A stretch of DNA of 54,874 nucleotides from assembly GCF_001276515.1 (NCBI RefSeq), contig NZ_LDVZ01000013.1:1-54874 (forward strand), written 5' to 3'. The position numbers and the translations under genes are program-made. This document shows positions 42,417 to 54,815 of this stretch, one piece after another. A model generated the notes under the pieces. It was given only the letters and a program-made list of their open reading frames with translations. It had not been told where the DNA came from and ran no database searches. Numbering within the stretch: the first letter of the stretch is position 1; every line of letters starts with the position of its first letter. The DNA comes from Haemophilus sp. C1 (lineage in GTDB: Bacteria; Pseudomonadota; Gammaproteobacteria; Enterobacterales; Pasteurellaceae).

Positions 42417-43091
42417 TTAAAGAATCGTTAAGAGCTGGGCAAAATCATCAAACACCCAATCTGGATTGGATTCACTGATAGGGATATTGTAATTGTAACC
42501 GTAAGTTAAACCAACAACTGCACAGCCAGCAGCGTGGCCTGCGATAATATCATTTTTAGAATCACCCACGAAAAGCACTTGGCGTGGTTCAAAACCAAAT
42601 TTTCCGCATAAATAATAAAGCGGACCTGGATGTGGTTTAATGGCAGGTAAAGATTGCCCACCCAACATTTCACTAAATAAATGATCAATTCCAAACGCTG
42701 CCAATACTGGTTGAACGTGCTTTGTCGGTTTATTGGTAACAACCGCTAAGACATAACCTTTTTCTTTCAAGGTTTCTAAAGTTTCTTTTACATTTGGATA
42801 CAGGCGACTGACATTACATAAATTCTCGCCATAATAAAAATTAAAACGCTCTGTTACCTGTTTAATCTCTTCTTCAGTCAAAACTTTTCCTGTTTGTTTT
42901 TGCGCCCAATCTAACGCTCGTGCAATTAATACAGGCGCGCCATTGCCGATCCAAGTTAAAACTAATTCTTCAGGTGCTTGCGGTAAATTAAATTCAGCCA
43001 AGGCAGAATTTACGGATAACGCTAAATCAGGCAGGCTATTTACCAAGGTGCCATCTAAATCAAAGCCAATAAGTTTAAATTGTGTATTCAT
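42417..43091 (-). CDS. gph: Phosphoglycolate phosphatase
   Basis: 224 aa. HAD superfamily; nucleophile Asp11 and Asp13 in GFDLDGTLVNS, motif II VVTNKPTK, motif IV VGDSKNDIIAGHAAG. Removes 2-phosphoglycolate formed in DNA repair. It lies 45 bp after rpe on the same strand, as in the E. coli dam-rpe-gph cluster. Confidence 0.95.
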   Translation of the reverse strand: MNTQFKLIGFDLDGTLVNSLPDLALSVNSALAEFNLPQAPEELVLTWIGNGAPVLIARALDWAQKQTGKVLTEEEIKQVTERFNFYYGENLCNVSRLYPNVKETLETLKEKGYVLAVVTNKPTKHVQPVLAAFGIDHLFSEMLGGQSLPAIKPHPGPLYYLCGKFGFEPRQVLFVGDSKNDIIAGHAAGCAVVGLTYGYNYNIPISESNPDWVFDDFAQLLTIL

Positions 43092-43136
43092 TGTTTTTCT
43101 CTGTTCTATTGCAATTGCATTTCATTAAAATGACAG

Positions 43137-43811
43137 TTATGCGCTCACACTCGCTAACTGTATACGCATTTGGTCAATAACTTGTTTATAATCAGGCTTA
43201 CCAAAAATTGCAGAACCCGCCACAAACATATCTGCACCCGCCGCGGCGATTTCTGCGATGTTATCAACCTTCACACCGCCATCTACTTCAAGACGAATGT
43301 CATAACCACTTTCATCAATGATCTTACGAGCCTGTTGTAATTTCTTTAATGTTGCAGGAATAAAAGATTGTCCGCCAAATCCGGGATTCACTGACATTAA
43401 TAAAACCACATCCACTTTATCCAAAACGTAATCTAAATAGCTCAATGGCGTCGCAGGATTAAAAACTAATCCAGATTTACAACCACAATCGCGAATAAGC
43501 TGCAAAGAGCGGTCAATATGTTCGCTAGATTCTGGGTGGAAAGTAATGTAGTTTGCACCTGCTTTAGCAAAATCGGGAATAATGCGATCGACTGGTTTTA
43601 CCATTAAATGCACATCTATCGGTGCGGTAATGCCATAATCACGTAAAGCTTGACATACCGCAGGACCAAAAGTGAGATTAGGTACATAATGATTATCCAT
43701 TACATCAAAATGAATAACATCCGCGCCCGCATTAAGTACGTTTTGTACATCATCACCAAGACGAGCGAGATCGGCAGAAAGAATTGATGGGGCGATAAGA
43801 TAAGGTTTCAT
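43137..43811 (-). CDS. rpe: Ribulose-phosphate 3-epimerase
   Basis: 224 aa (E. coli 225). TIM barrel; [17 protein letters not shown] and [16 protein letters not shown] are signatures. Start ATG at 43811 with GGAG ahead; the frame is open ten codons further upstream. Joins the product of gnd (ribulose-5-P) to the non-oxidative pentose branch, although the genes are apart here. An AGAGCGGTC-type variant lies in the gene (near 43506). Confidence 0.96.
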   Translation of the reverse strand: MKPYLIAPSILSADLARLGDDVQNVLNAGADVIHFDVMDNHYVPNLTFGPAVCQALRDYGITAPIDVHLMVKPVDRIIPDFAKAGANYITFHPESSEHIDRSLQLIRDCGCKSGLVFNPATPLSYLDYVLDKVDVVLLMSVNPGFGGQSFIPATLKKLQQARKIIDESGYDIRLEVDGGVKVDNIAEIAAAGADMFVAGSAIFGKPDYKQVIDQMRIQLASVSA

Positions 43812-43907
43812 AAAGGTTCTCCGTTGAGAAAATGAGTGCATTTAGTTTACTCACTTAAGTTCAAAAAACCAATAGTAATCCTTATATGAAATAACAAGAT
43901 AAACAAA

Positions 43908-43931
43908 GAAAGGGCAGTTGAGTGCCCTTTC
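43908..43931 (-). terminator. gyrB terminator
   Basis: GAAAGGGCA (43908-43916) pairs with TGCCCTTTC (43923-43931); on the minus strand a T-rich stretch follows. Confidence 0.8.
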
Positions 43932-43957
43932 AGTTATTAATATAAATAGACGGAAAT

Positions 43958-46381
<2,424 letters not shown>

Positions 46382-46475
46382 TTATCTCATTCTTTTGTAA
46401 ATAAAAATTGGGCGGGATTATAGCAAAAAATCGCCGTTTTGGCGATGCTTTTCGGGAAAGGAAAGATATAAAAAA

Positions 46476-46495
46476 AGGGCGAATAATCTCGCCCT
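46476..46495 (-). terminator. tex terminator
   Basis: AGGGCGA (46476-46482) pairs with TCGCCCT (46489-46495), followed by a run of T on the minus strand, 9 bases after the tex stop. Confidence 0.82.
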
Positions 46496-46503
46496 ATAAC
46501 TTG

Positions 46504-48822
46504 TTATTTTTTCCAATTTTTTAGCGCATCAGCAAAGGCATTGCCCATCGCATTATTACCTCTTGAATTACGCTCCTCTCGTTGCGTATTTCCACGAGGT
46601 CTTGCAGATAAAGTGCGGTCAGATTTGCCATCATTTTTGACCGCACTTTCATCTAATCGCATCGTCAATGCAATGCGTTTACGTGGCACATCCACGTCTA
46701 ACACTTTAACTTTTACAATGTTGCCTGTTTTTACCACTTGATGGGGATCTTCCACGAATTTATCGCTTAATGATGAAATATGTACTAAACCATCTTGATG
46801 AACACCAATATCCACAAATGCGCCAAAATTGGTTACATTAGTAACAGTTCCTTCTAAAATCATTCCAGATTTCAAATCCGTGATTTCTTCCACGCCTTCT
46901 GCGAATACAGCAGTTTTAAACTCACCACGCGGATCGCGCCCTGGTTTTCCCAATTCTTTGAAAATATCTTGAATGGTCGGTAAACCAAATTGCTCATCAA
47001 TAAATTGTTTAGCATCAAGCTGACGTACCACACCCGCATTCCCCATTAAATCTTGGATAGATTGTGCAGTGGCTTGCAAGATTTTTTCGACCACAGGGTA
47101 AGCTTCTGGGTGAACACCTGAAGCATCAAGTGGATTTTTCCCGCCTGCAATACGCATAAAGCCTGCACATTGCTCAAAAGCTTTTGGTCCTAAACGCGGC
47201 ACTTTTTTCAATTCGCTGCGACTTTCAAAACGGCCATTTTCATCACGATATTCCACAATGTTTTGCGCTAAGGTTTTTGTCATCCCCGCTACGCGAGCAA
47301 GCAATGGCGTGGATGCCGTATTCAAATCCACACCTACTGCGTTTACACAGTCTTCCACCACAGCATCGAGTTTACGCGCAAGTTGGGTCTGGTTTACATC
47401 GTGCTGATATTGCCCTACGCCAATGGCTTTTGGTTCGATTTTCACTAACTCCGCCAACGGATCTTGTAAACGACGAGCAATAGACACCGCACCACGTAAA
47501 GACACATCTAAGTTCGGGAATTCATTTGCGGCAAATTCAGAAGCAGAATAAACGGATGCGCCCGCTTCACTCACTACAACAGTTTGCGGTTTATTTTCTT
47601 TGATTTCTTTAATCACTTCTTTCGCAAAACGTTCGGTTTCACGAGAAGCCGTACCGTTACCAATGGCAATTAATTCCACGTTATGTTTGCGGATTAAGCT
47701 GAAAATCGCCACTTGTGCTTCAGCTTCACGCCCCGTGTGTGGATAAATGGTGGCGGTATCTAATAATTTACCTGTGTTATCCACCACTGCAACTTTAACG
47801 CCTGTACGCAAGCCTGGGTCCAAGCCCATGGTACTTTTCGCGCCAGCGGGTGCTGCCATTAAAAGTGCGGTCAGATTTCGAGCGAAAACATCAATGGCTT
47901 CTTCTTCCGCTTTTTCACGTAAACTTGCCATTAATTCGGTTTCTAAATGCAACGAAACTTTGATTTTCCACGTCCATGCAATCACTTGTTCACGCCATTT
48001 ATCCGCTGGTTGACCCGTGAAACGGGCATCTAAATAATCACGAATAATCTCTTCACAATAGCTTTGGCGACTACCCTCTTCTGCATCAGGATCAGCATTT
48101 AAGCTTAATTGTAAAATGCCCTCATTACGTCCACGGAACATGGCTAATGCACGGTGAGAAGGTACATTTTTCAATAATTCTTGGTGGTCGAAATAATCTT
48201 GGAATTTTGCGCCTTCCGTTTCTTTGCCTTCGATCACTTTAGATACAATAACCGCATTTTTCGCTAAATAATCACGGACTTTAGCTAATAAACCCGCATC
48301 TTCAGCAAAACGTTCCATTAAAATATAGCGTGCACCGTCTAACGCAGCTTTGCTATCAGCTACGCCTTTTTCAGCATCAACAAAGGAAAGTGCGGTTGAT
48401 TCTGGATCATTTTTTGGCTCGTTCCAAAGTAAATCAGCCAATGGCTCAAGACCCGCTTCAATCGCAATTTGCCCTTTAGTACGACGTTTCGGTTTGTATG
48501 GCAAATACAAATCTTCTAATTCGGTTTTGCTTTGTGTCGCATGGATTTTGTCACGCAATTCATCGGTCAATTTCCCTTGCTCTTCAATAGATTTCAAAAT
48601 GGTTTGACGACGATCTTCTAATTCACGTAAATAAATTAAACGGGTTTCAAAATGACGAAGTTGGGTGTCATCTAAGCCACCGGTAGCTTCTTTACGATAA
48701 CGGGCGATAAATGGAATGGTGTTGCCATCATCTAATAATTGAATGGCGGCGAGGATTTGTTGGGGTTGAACGGTTAATTCTGCCGCAATAATTTGGCTAA
48801 TTTGTTGATTTAACATTGTCAT
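46504..48822 (-). CDS. tex: Tex-family RNA-binding transcription accessory protein (YhgF)
   Basis: 772 aa (E. coli YhgF 773). N-terminal HTH-rich Tex domain, YqgF/RNase-H-like fold around [19 protein letters not shown], helix-hairpin-helix stretch near [20 protein letters not shown], and a C-terminal S1 domain ([20 protein letters not shown], about residue 647 on). The S1 domain binds RNA; role in transcription and translation. The first of two close in-frame ATGs is preceded by AAGAAG. Four uptake signal cores in the gene. Confidence 0.95.
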   Translation of the reverse strand: MTMLNQQISQIIAAELTVQPQQILAAIQLLDDGNTIPFIARYRKEATGGLDDTQLRHFETRLIYLRELEDRRQTILKSIEEQGKLTDELRDKIHATQSKTELEDLYLPYKPKRRTKGQIAIEAGLEPLADLLWNEPKNDPESTALSFVDAEKGVADSKAALDGARYILMERFAEDAGLLAKVRDYLAKNAVIVSKVIEGKETEGAKFQDYFDHQELLKNVPSHRALAMFRGRNEGILQLSLNADPDAEEGSRQSYCEEIIRDYLDARFTGQPADKWREQVIAWTWKIKVSLHLETELMASLREKAEEEAIDVFARNLTALLMAAPAGAKSTMGLDPGLRTGVKVAVVDNTGKLLDTATIYPHTGREAEAQVAIFSLIRKHNVELIAIGNGTASRETERFAKEVIKEIKENKPQTVVVSEAGASVYSASEFAANEFPNLDVSLRGAVSIARRLQDPLAELVKIEPKAIGVGQYQHDVNQTQLARKLDAVVEDCVNAVGVDLNTASTPLLARVAGMTKTLAQNIVEYRDENGRFESRSELKKVPRLGPKAFEQCAGFMRIAGGKNPLDASGVHPEAYPVVEKILQATAQSIQDLMGNAGVVRQLDAKQFIDEQFGLPTIQDIFKELGKPGRDPRGEFKTAVFAEGVEEITDLKSGMILEGTVTNVTNFGAFVDIGVHQDGLVHISSLSDKFVEDPHQVVKTGNIVKVKVLDVDVPRKRIALTMRLDESAVKNDGKSDRTLSARPRGNTQREERNSRGNNAMGNAFADALKNWKK

Positions 48823-48923
48823 ACTTCTTTGTTATGAAAGGATTCGAGAAAAAACGGGGATAGAATACTGGTTTTAAGCTGTTGGCTCAAATATAATTCG
48901 AAAAACTTTCTTTTATTTTTATT

Positions 48924-49400
48924 ATGGCAAAATCAAATTATATTACCCGTCAAGGCTGGAATGAGCTTGACCAAGAACTCAAGTTTTTGTGGAAAGAAGA
49001 ACGCCCCAAAGTTACCCAAGCAGTCTCAGATGCAGCCGCGCTAGGCGATCGTAGCGAAAATGCCGAATATATTTATGGTAAACGTCGCTTACGTGAAATT
49101 GATCGTCGTGTACGTTTTTTAACTAAAAGATTGGAAGTACTACAAATTGTCGATTACAACCCAAAGCAAGAGGGAAAAATTTTCTTTGGCGCATGGGTAG
49201 AATTGGAAAATGAAGATGGTGAAATTAAGCAATATCGTATCGTCGGTTGCGATGAATTTGCCCCTGCAAAAAATTGGATATCCATTGATTCCCCAGTTGC
49301 TCGAGCTTTAATCGGAAAAACATTAGACGATGAAGTGCGGGTAGAAACGCCCTCAGGTTTCATCACACTTTATGTGAATAAAATTTGGTATGAGAAATAA
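48924..49400 (+). CDS. greB: Transcript cleavage factor GreB
   Basis: 158 aa. N-terminal antiparallel coiled coil with the acidic tip (SENAEYIYGKRRL) and a C-terminal FKBP-like domain. Rescues backtracked RNA polymerase. The GreB rather than GreA assignment rests on the starting YITRQGWNELDQELKFLWKEERP. Confidence 0.95.
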   Translation: MAKSNYITRQGWNELDQELKFLWKEERPKVTQAVSDAAALGDRSENAEYIYGKRRLREIDRRVRFLTKRLEVLQIVDYNPKQEGKIFFGAWVELENEDGEIKQYRIVGCDEFAPAKNWISIDSPVARALIGKTLDDEVRVETPSGFITLYVNKIWYEK

Positions 49401-49469
49401 CTCGGAAAAATAAAAGATAGTGAATATCTAAGTACAAAGAGAAAACTAATAGGCTAGATATAAACTATC

Positions 49470-50087
49470 TTACTTGCCTCTTTCCTTATTAGCAGCAAAA
49501 TCAGCACCTTTTGCAAGCATTCTCAACTGCAAAATCACACGAGCTTTAAGTTGCTCACGCTCAGCTTTACTCATATCTAAAGCATTCGCCCCAGCAGTGA
49601 ATACGATTGTTACGATGCCTTCCGCTTGAACATAAGCAACATATTGCGAATATTGATGTTTGTAGGAAATATATTCAGCTAACTCATCAACAAAATGCTT
49701 AATTTCACGTGCTGCCGCAGTACGAAAAGCTTGAGATGTTCCAGAACTTTCGCGTAATAGCAAGCGAAAAACGTTCGTACTGTTAGTGATAAATTCAAAA
49801 AATGTATCCACAGAAACAGAAATAACGCTACCGCCAGCATCAATACGTTTACGCGCTTGACGCATTAATTGGCGCAACATCAAACCAGCCTCATCCACCA
49901 TTTCTAAGCCGAGTTCATCCATATCGCTAAAATGACGATAGAAAGATGTAGGCGCAATTCCAGCCTCGCGCGCAACCTCTCGCAAACTCAAATTAGAAAA
50001 ACTTTTTTCTGCGCTAAGTTGATTAAATGCCGCATCCACTAAAGCTCGACGAGTCTTTTCTTTTTGAACAGCACGAACACCAGCCAT
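49470..50087 (-). CDS. fabR: TetR-family repressor FabR
   Basis: 205 aa. N-terminal HTH ([20 protein letters not shown]) and C-terminal ligand domain matching FabR, the repressor of unsaturated fatty acid genes fabA/fabB, over its length ([10 protein letters not shown] start; [21 protein letters not shown]). It overlaps the oxyR stop by one base (TAATG), so the two are one transcript. In E. coli oxyR and fabR are also close. Confidence 0.93.
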   Translation of the reverse strand: MAGVRAVQKEKTRRALVDAAFNQLSAEKSFSNLSLREVAREAGIAPTSFYRHFSDMDELGLEMVDEAGLMLRQLMRQARKRIDAGGSVISVSVDTFFEFITNSTNVFRLLLRESSGTSQAFRTAAAREIKHFVDELAEYISYKHQYSQYVAYVQAEGIVTIVFTAGANALDMSKAEREQLKARVILQLRMLAKGADFAANKERGK

Positions 50088-50992
50088 TATTTCAACCCAC
50101 CTAGAATAGATTTAACTTTATCGCTGACCGCACTCGCCACACGCTCGTAACGATTACGCAATGGTGAACCAGGACGATAAACTAACGCAATAGTGCGTGA
50201 TGGCTCAGGCGAATAACAAGGAATATATTTCACACCTTTTCGCGTGCCTTCATTCAGTACCGCTAATTCAGGCATAAAAGTGATACCTGCGTTTGCTGCC
50301 ACCATATTGCGCAAAGTTTCAAGGCTAGTCGCTTGGAAATGCGAATTTTCTTTTGCGCCAGCAGTGAAACAATAATCTAGCGCTTGATTACGTAAACAAT
50401 GACCATCATCAAGCATTAACATTTCTTGACCATTTAATTGGTTCATTGGAAGTTTACTTTCTTGAGCCCAAGGATGATGCTCTGATACGGCGAGTAACAT
50501 TTTCTCGTTGAAAATAGGTACTTCAATAAAAGCCTCAGTTTCTGGAACAGTGGCAACGATGGCACAATCTAAACGCCCCGTTTCCAATTGTTCTAATAAT
50601 TGATGCGTTTGCGCTTCATAAAGAAAAACTTCTAAATCAGGGAATGCTGCTTTTAACGTTGGCACAATATAAGGGAGCAAATAAGGACCAACTGTTGGAA
50701 TTAAACCGATGTGTAATGGCCCGGTCATTTCTTTACCTTGATTGCTCGCCATTTCTTTCAATAATTTTACTTCTCGAAGAACTGTGCGAGCCTGATCAAC
50801 CAATAGCATTCCAGATTGAGTAAACAACACTTTACGACTAGTGCGCTCTAACAAGATAATACCGAGCTCATCTTCTAATTTACGAATTTGACCACTTAAT
50901 GTTGGTTGGCTCACATTACAAGAATCGGCAGCACGGCGGAAATGTTTATATTCAGATAAGGCAACAAGATATTCTAGATCACGGATATTCAT
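50087..50992 (-). CDS. oxyR: Hydrogen peroxide sensor OxyR
   Basis: 301 aa LysR-family regulator. N-terminal winged HTH ([22 protein letters not shown]). The peroxide-sensing pair is conserved: Cys199 and Cys208 in [15 protein letters not shown], at the E. coli positions. Divergent from the peroxiredoxin-glutaredoxin gene, which it very likely activates. Confidence 0.97.
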   Translation of the reverse strand: MNIRDLEYLVALSEYKHFRRAADSCNVSQPTLSGQIRKLEDELGIILLERTSRKVLFTQSGMLLVDQARTVLREVKLLKEMASNQGKEMTGPLHIGLIPTVGPYLLPYIVPTLKAAFPDLEVFLYEAQTHQLLEQLETGRLDCAIVATVPETEAFIEVPIFNEKMLLAVSEHHPWAQESKLPMNQLNGQEMLMLDDGHCLRNQALDYCFTAGAKENSHFQATSLETLRNMVAANAGITFMPELAVLNEGTRKGVKYIPCYSPEPSRTIALVYRPGSPLRNRYERVASAVSDKVKSILGGLK

Positions 50993-51114
50993 GAGATTTT
51001 CCCTATAGAAAAATTCAATTAAAAGAATAGAATTAATTGATTATGACTATATCATAATTTTCCCTATAATACAGCGCATAAAATTTAAATTAACAACCAA
51101 TAGGAGAAAAAACG
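50993..51114 (+). promoter_or_regulatory. oxyR/peroxiredoxin divergent promoter region
   Basis: A TATAAT -10 box at 51065-51070 for the rightward gene, with only TATGAC at the -35 position (51042-51047, spacer 17). Several ATAG and CTAT quartets (near 51003, 51027, 51048 and 51064) are of the kind OxyR contacts. A poor -35 and OxyR half-sites suit activator-dependent expression (inference). Confidence 0.5.
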
Positions 51115-51840
51115 ATGTCTAATATGGAAGGAAAAAAAGTCCCTCAAGTGACATTCCGCACTCGTCAGGGTGATAAATGGGTTGATGTAACTACCTCTGA
51201 ATTATTTGATAACAAAACAGTGATCGTGTTCTCATTACCAGGCGCATTCACTCCAACTTGCTCATCATCACACTTACCACGTTACAACGAATTAGCGCCA
51301 GTATTCAAAAAATACGGTGTAGACGATATTCTCGTTGTATCTGTAAATGATACTTTCGTAATGAACGCATGGAAAGAAGATGAAAAATCTGAAAACATCA
51401 CTTTCATTCCAGATGGTAATGGTGAATTTACCGAAGGTATGGGTATGTTAGTTGGCAAAGAAGATTTAGGTTTCGGTAAACGTTCATGGCGTTATTCTAT
51501 GCTTGTAAAAAACGGCGTAGTTGAAAAAATGTTTATCGAACCAAACGAACCAGGCGATCCGTTCAAAGTATCAGATGCTGACACTATGTTGAAATACCTT
51601 GCACCACAACACCAAGTGCAAGAGTCTATTTCAATCTTCACAAAACCTGGCTGTCCTTTCTGTGCAAAAGCAAAACAACTTTTACACGATAAAGGCTTAA
51701 GCTTCGAAGAAATCGTATTAGGTCACGATGCAACAATCGTGAGCGTACGTGCAGTTTCAGGTCGCACTACTGTTCCACAAGTATTTATCGGTGGTAAACA
51801 CATTGGCGGTAGCGACGATTTAGAAAAATACTTTGCATAA
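51115..51840 (+). CDS. Hybrid peroxiredoxin-glutaredoxin
   Basis: 241 aa fusion of a Prx5-type peroxiredoxin (1-165) and a glutaredoxin (170-241). Peroxidatic Cys49 in [13 protein letters not shown]; the Grx motif CPFC is Cys180/Cys183. Reduces peroxides with electrons from glutathione without a separate reductase. This fusion has been studied in H. influenzae, with these same cysteine numbers as I recall. Divergent from oxyR. Confidence 0.96.
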   Translation: MSNMEGKKVPQVTFRTRQGDKWVDVTTSELFDNKTVIVFSLPGAFTPTCSSSHLPRYNELAPVFKKYGVDDILVVSVNDTFVMNAWKEDEKSENITFIPDGNGEFTEGMGMLVGKEDLGFGKRSWRYSMLVKNGVVEKMFIEPNEPGDPFKVSDADTMLKYLAPQHQVQESISIFTKPGCPFCAKAKQLLHDKGLSFEEIVLGHDATIVSVRAVSGRTTVPQVFIGGKHIGGSDDLEKYFA

Positions 51841-51882
51841 GCAGGCAAGTATTTAGCTGATTATTATTTGGGAATGTAATTT

Positions 51883-51905
51883 AAAGGGCGCATTTAGCGC
51901 CCTTT
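51883..51905. terminator. Terminator between peroxiredoxin gene and slyX
   Basis: AAAGGGCGC (51883-51891) and GCGCCCTTT (51897-51905) with a 5-base loop and a T run. Suits both convergent genes. Confidence 0.85.
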
Positions 51906-51931
51906 TCATTTGTACGATTTTATTGCAAAAT

Positions 51932-52153
51932 TTAATAATGTGGCGGGGGTGTTTCTTCAGATTGGCTTGCAATGTTAGACGGTTGAAAATCTTTTAATTT
52001 ATTTGCCATATAACGTAATTGGACTTGCATTTTATCAATATCAAATTGCTGTTGAACTAAAGCGTGATTTAATTCATCTAATAACTGTTCCTGAAATGCA
52101 ATTTTCGTTTCAAGTTCTTCGATGCGATTTTCTAACATTTGTTGAATTTGCAT
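51932..52153 (-). CDS. slyX: SlyX family protein
   Basis: 73 aa (E. coli 72). Nearly all coiled coil ([24 protein letters not shown]), with a Pro-rich tail ending PPPHY, the family signature. Function unknown; the gene is usually beside fkpA/slyD, as here. Confidence 0.92.
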   Translation of the reverse strand: MQIQQMLENRIEELETKIAFQEQLLDELNHALVQQQFDIDKMQVQLRYMANKLKDFQPSNIASQSEETPPPHY

Positions 52154-52250
52154 AAATTTTCTCTAAATTCTAAAAAAAAGTTGAGAATAGATAGAAAGCA
52201 ATTTAATCTATTCCTCGTATTATTCCATTCATTATAAAGGATTAACTCAT

Positions 52251-52976
52251 ATGTTAAAAATTCAAAAATTATCTATCGCAGCATTAATGGTAAGTGCGGT
52301 GATTTCTGGCCAAGTTTTTGCAGAAGATAACGCATTCGATGAAAAAGCAGCATCTTATGCTGTAGGTACGTTAATGGGCAGTCAAATGAAAGATCTGGTT
52401 GATTCCCATAAAGATGTTATCAAATATGATAATGCTCGTATTTTAGATGGCTTAAAAGATGCTTTAGAAGGCAAAGTGGATGTGCGTAAAGATGAAAAAA
52501 TCCAAAAAACCTTAGAATCTATTGAAGCAAAATTAGCGGCTGCATCAAAAGCAAAAGCAGAAGCGATTGCTAAACAAGCAAAAGAAGAAGGCGATAAATT
52601 CCGCGCTGAATTTGCTAAAGGTAAAGATGTAAAAACTACGCAATCTGGTTTAATGTACAAAATTGAAAACCCTGGTAAAGGCGATGCAATTAAAGCAACA
52701 GATATTGTTAAAGTACATTACACGGGTAAATTACCAAATGGAAAAGTATTTGATAGCTCCGTAGAACGCGGTCAACCTGTAGAGTTTCAACTTGATCAAG
52801 TAATTAAAGGCTGGACAGAAGGTCTTCAATTAGTGAAAAAAGGCGGAAAAATTCAATTAGTTATTGCACCTGAATTAGGATATGGCGAACAAGGTGCTGG
52901 CGCATCTATTCCACCAAATTCAACATTAATTTTTGATGTAGAAGTATTAGACGTCAATCCAAAATCTGCAAAATAA
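52251..52976 (+). CDS. fkpA: Periplasmic peptidyl-prolyl isomerase FkpA
   Basis: 241 aa. Sec signal peptide cut after Ala24 (GQVFA). A helical dimerisation domain (about 27-125) is followed by an FKBP domain (about 140-235: VHYTGKLPNGKVFDSS, GWTEGLQL, YGEQGAG.SIPPNSTLIFDVEVL). Folding helper in the periplasm. An uptake signal in the signal-peptide coding region reads Ser-Ala-Val. Confidence 0.94.
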   Translation: MLKIQKLSIAALMVSAVISGQVFAEDNAFDEKAASYAVGTLMGSQMKDLVDSHKDVIKYDNARILDGLKDALEGKVDVRKDEKIQKTLESIEAKLAAASKAKAEAIAKQAKEEGDKFRAEFAKGKDVKTTQSGLMYKIENPGKGDAIKATDIVKVHYTGKLPNGKVFDSSVERGQPVEFQLDQVIKGWTEGLQLVKKGGKIQLVIAPELGYGEQGAGASIPPNSTLIFDVEVLDVNPKSAK

Positions 52977-52990
52977 TTAATGAGTTTAAT

Positions 52991-53018
52991 AGCGCGCGTT
53001 GTTTAACGCGTGCTTTTT
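52991..53018 (+). terminator. REP-like hairpin acting as fkpA terminator
   Basis: AGCGCGCGTT-gttt-AACGCGTGCT (52991-53014) with one G-U, followed by TTTTT. Same sequence family as the REP hairpins at 33592 and 34178. Confidence 0.75.
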
Positions 53019-53065
53019 ATTATAAAAAACGAGCAGAATTTTTACCGCACTTTTAACCTAAAACT

Positions 53066-53731
53066 ATGACATTAAACGATAAATATCCTTTCACTGACGA
53101 AGATCACGCTATCATAAATTCCTACAAAGCGGTCGTTGATGGTGTAAGTGCACTGATTGGCGAACACTGCGAAATCGTGCTTCATTCTCTAGAAGATATT
53201 GAACATTCTGCTATTTGTATTTCCAACGGACATAACACTAATCGACAAGTTGGTTCGCCAATCACCGATCTTGCCTTACGTTCGCTACGAAATATGCAAA
53301 GCGAAAGTGTTTCAAAGCCTTATTTTACACGAGCAAAAGGCAGCGTACTGATGAAATCAGTTACTATCGCTATTCGTAATAAAACTCAACGTATTATTGG
53401 TTTGCTTTGTATCAATATCAATTTAGATGTACCCGTGTCTCAATTTTTGCAATGCTTTATGCCAACGGAGCATACGAATGAAACATCTTCGGTTAATTTT
53501 GCGAGTTCTGTGGAAGACTTGGTTGCGCAGACTATTGAAAAAACCATAGAAGAAGTCAATGCAGATCTCTCTGTTGCCAATAATACTAAAAACCGACAAA
53601 TCGTCCTTTCTCTTTACGAAAAAGGTATTTTTGATATTAAAGATGCGATTAATTTAGTCGCAGAACGCTTAGATATTTCCCGACATACGGTTTACCTGTA
53701 CATCCGTCAAATCAAACAAGAGCAAGAATAA
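53066..53731 (+). CDS. yheO: YheO-type PAS/HTH regulator
   Basis: 221 aa. N-terminal YheO-like PAS domain (roughly 12-115; GEHCEIVLHSLEDIEHSAICI) and C-terminal HTH (YEKGIFDIKDAINLVAERLDISRHTVYLYI). Ligand unknown. It overlaps tusD by one base (TAATG), as in the yheO-tusDCB order of E. coli. Confidence 0.9.
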   Translation: MTLNDKYPFTDEDHAIINSYKAVVDGVSALIGEHCEIVLHSLEDIEHSAICISNGHNTNRQVGSPITDLALRSLRNMQSESVSKPYFTRAKGSVLMKSVTIAIRNKTQRIIGLLCININLDVPVSQFLQCFMPTEHTNETSSVNFASSVEDLVAQTIEKTIEEVNADLSVANNTKNRQIVLSLYEKGIFDIKDAINLVAERLDISRHTVYLYIRQIKQEQE

Positions 53732-54111
53732 TGCGCTATGTTATCGCCGTCAAAAGCCCCATTTACGGAAAACAAGGGGCGTTTTTAGCTTATCAATTTG
53801 CAGAAGCCTTAATCAAAAAAGGACATGAAATCTCACAGATTTTTTTCTTTCAAGATGGGGTAACTAATGGAAACGCATTGGTATATCCAGCCAATGATGA
53901 AGTTAATTTACAAAAACATTGGCAAATGTTTTCCATCACCCACAATGTTCCTTTGCATTTATGTGTTGCAGCATCTCAACGACGAGGTGTCGTCGATAAC
54001 TTAACCACATCAACCATAGATCACTACAATCTTGCAGAGGGATTCATAATTGCAGGCCTTGGTGAATTTATAGTAGCAAGTTTAAAAGCAGATCGAGTGA
54101 TAACTCTATGA
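53731..54111 (+). CDS. tusD: Sulfur relay protein TusD
   Basis: 126 aa, DsrE family. The sulfur-carrying Cys78 (PLHLCVAASQRRG) is at the position of the E. coli active cysteine. Takes persulfide sulfur via TusA and passes it through TusE to MnmA for 2-thiolation of tRNA uridine 34. Overlaps tusC by 4 bp. Confidence 0.95.
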   Translation: MRYVIAVKSPIYGKQGAFLAYQFAEALIKKGHEISQIFFFQDGVTNGNALVYPANDEVNLQKHWQMFSITHNVPLHLCVAASQRRGVVDNLTTSTIDHYNLAEGFIIAGLGEFIVASLKADRVITL

Positions 54112-54467
54112 AAATAGCCTTTTTATTTCGCACATCGCCACATGGCACATCTATTTCACGAGAAGGCTTAGATACAATTCTTGCCGCAACAGCTTTTTGT
54201 GATCCAGATGACATTGGCGTATTTTTTATAGATGATGGCGTATTAAATCTTATCAACGCTCAACAACCTGAACTTATTCAACAGAAAGACTTCATTAGAA
54301 CCTTTAAATTATTAGATTTATATGATGTAGAACAACGCTTTATCTGCACAGCGTCTTTACAGAAATTTAAGCTAGACGATAAGCAACTCATCCTATCTTG
54401 TGAAAAAATTGACCGCTCTTTATTGATAGAAAAACTTAATCAAGCAGAAAAATTGTTTACTTTCTAA
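54108..54467 (+). CDS. tusC: Sulfur relay protein TusC
   Basis: 119 aa, the same length as E. coli TusC. DsrF-type subunit of the TusBCD hexamer (AFLFRTSPHGTSISREGLD). ATGA overlap with tusD. An AGAGCGGTC-type variant in reverse lies in the gene (near 54411). Confidence 0.93.
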   Translation: MKIAFLFRTSPHGTSISREGLDTILAATAFCDPDDIGVFFIDDGVLNLINAQQPELIQQKDFIRTFKLLDLYDVEQRFICTASLQKFKLDDKQLILSCEKIDRSLLIEKLNQAEKLFTF

Positions 54468-54475
54468 GGAATATT

Positions 54476-54763
54476 ATGCTCTATACATTTTCCCTATCAG
54501 ATTACCCTAAAACTGAACTAAATGATTACTTTTCATACATTACAGAAAAAGATGCGGTAATATTATGGCAAGATGGTGTGTTATTGGCAGTTAAATATCC
54601 TGATTATTTTGCCAAATGTAAAGGGAATTGCATGATATTGAAACAAGATATTTTAGCAAGAAATCTCTCCGCACTTTTACCTCAAAGCAGCAAAATAAAA
54701 TTAATTTCAATAGAAGAACTTGTTGGAATCACTGAAAATTATTCACCGCAGCTATCACTATAA
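54476..54763 (+). CDS. tusB: Sulfur relay protein TusB
   Basis: 95 aa, the same length as E. coli TusB. DsrH-type subunit (LYTFSLSDYPKTEL; ITEKDAVILWQDGVLLAV). AAGGA lies before the ATG. In E. coli rpsL follows; here the window ends at an IS-type repeat instead. Confidence 0.92.
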   Translation: MLYTFSLSDYPKTELNDYFSYITEKDAVILWQDGVLLAVKYPDYFAKCKGNCMILKQDILARNLSALLPQSSKIKLISIEELVGITENYSPQLSL

Positions 54764-54815
54764 AAATCAAATAATCTAGTAAATACTTAAGCGAAATATC
54801 AGACGCAGAATAAAC

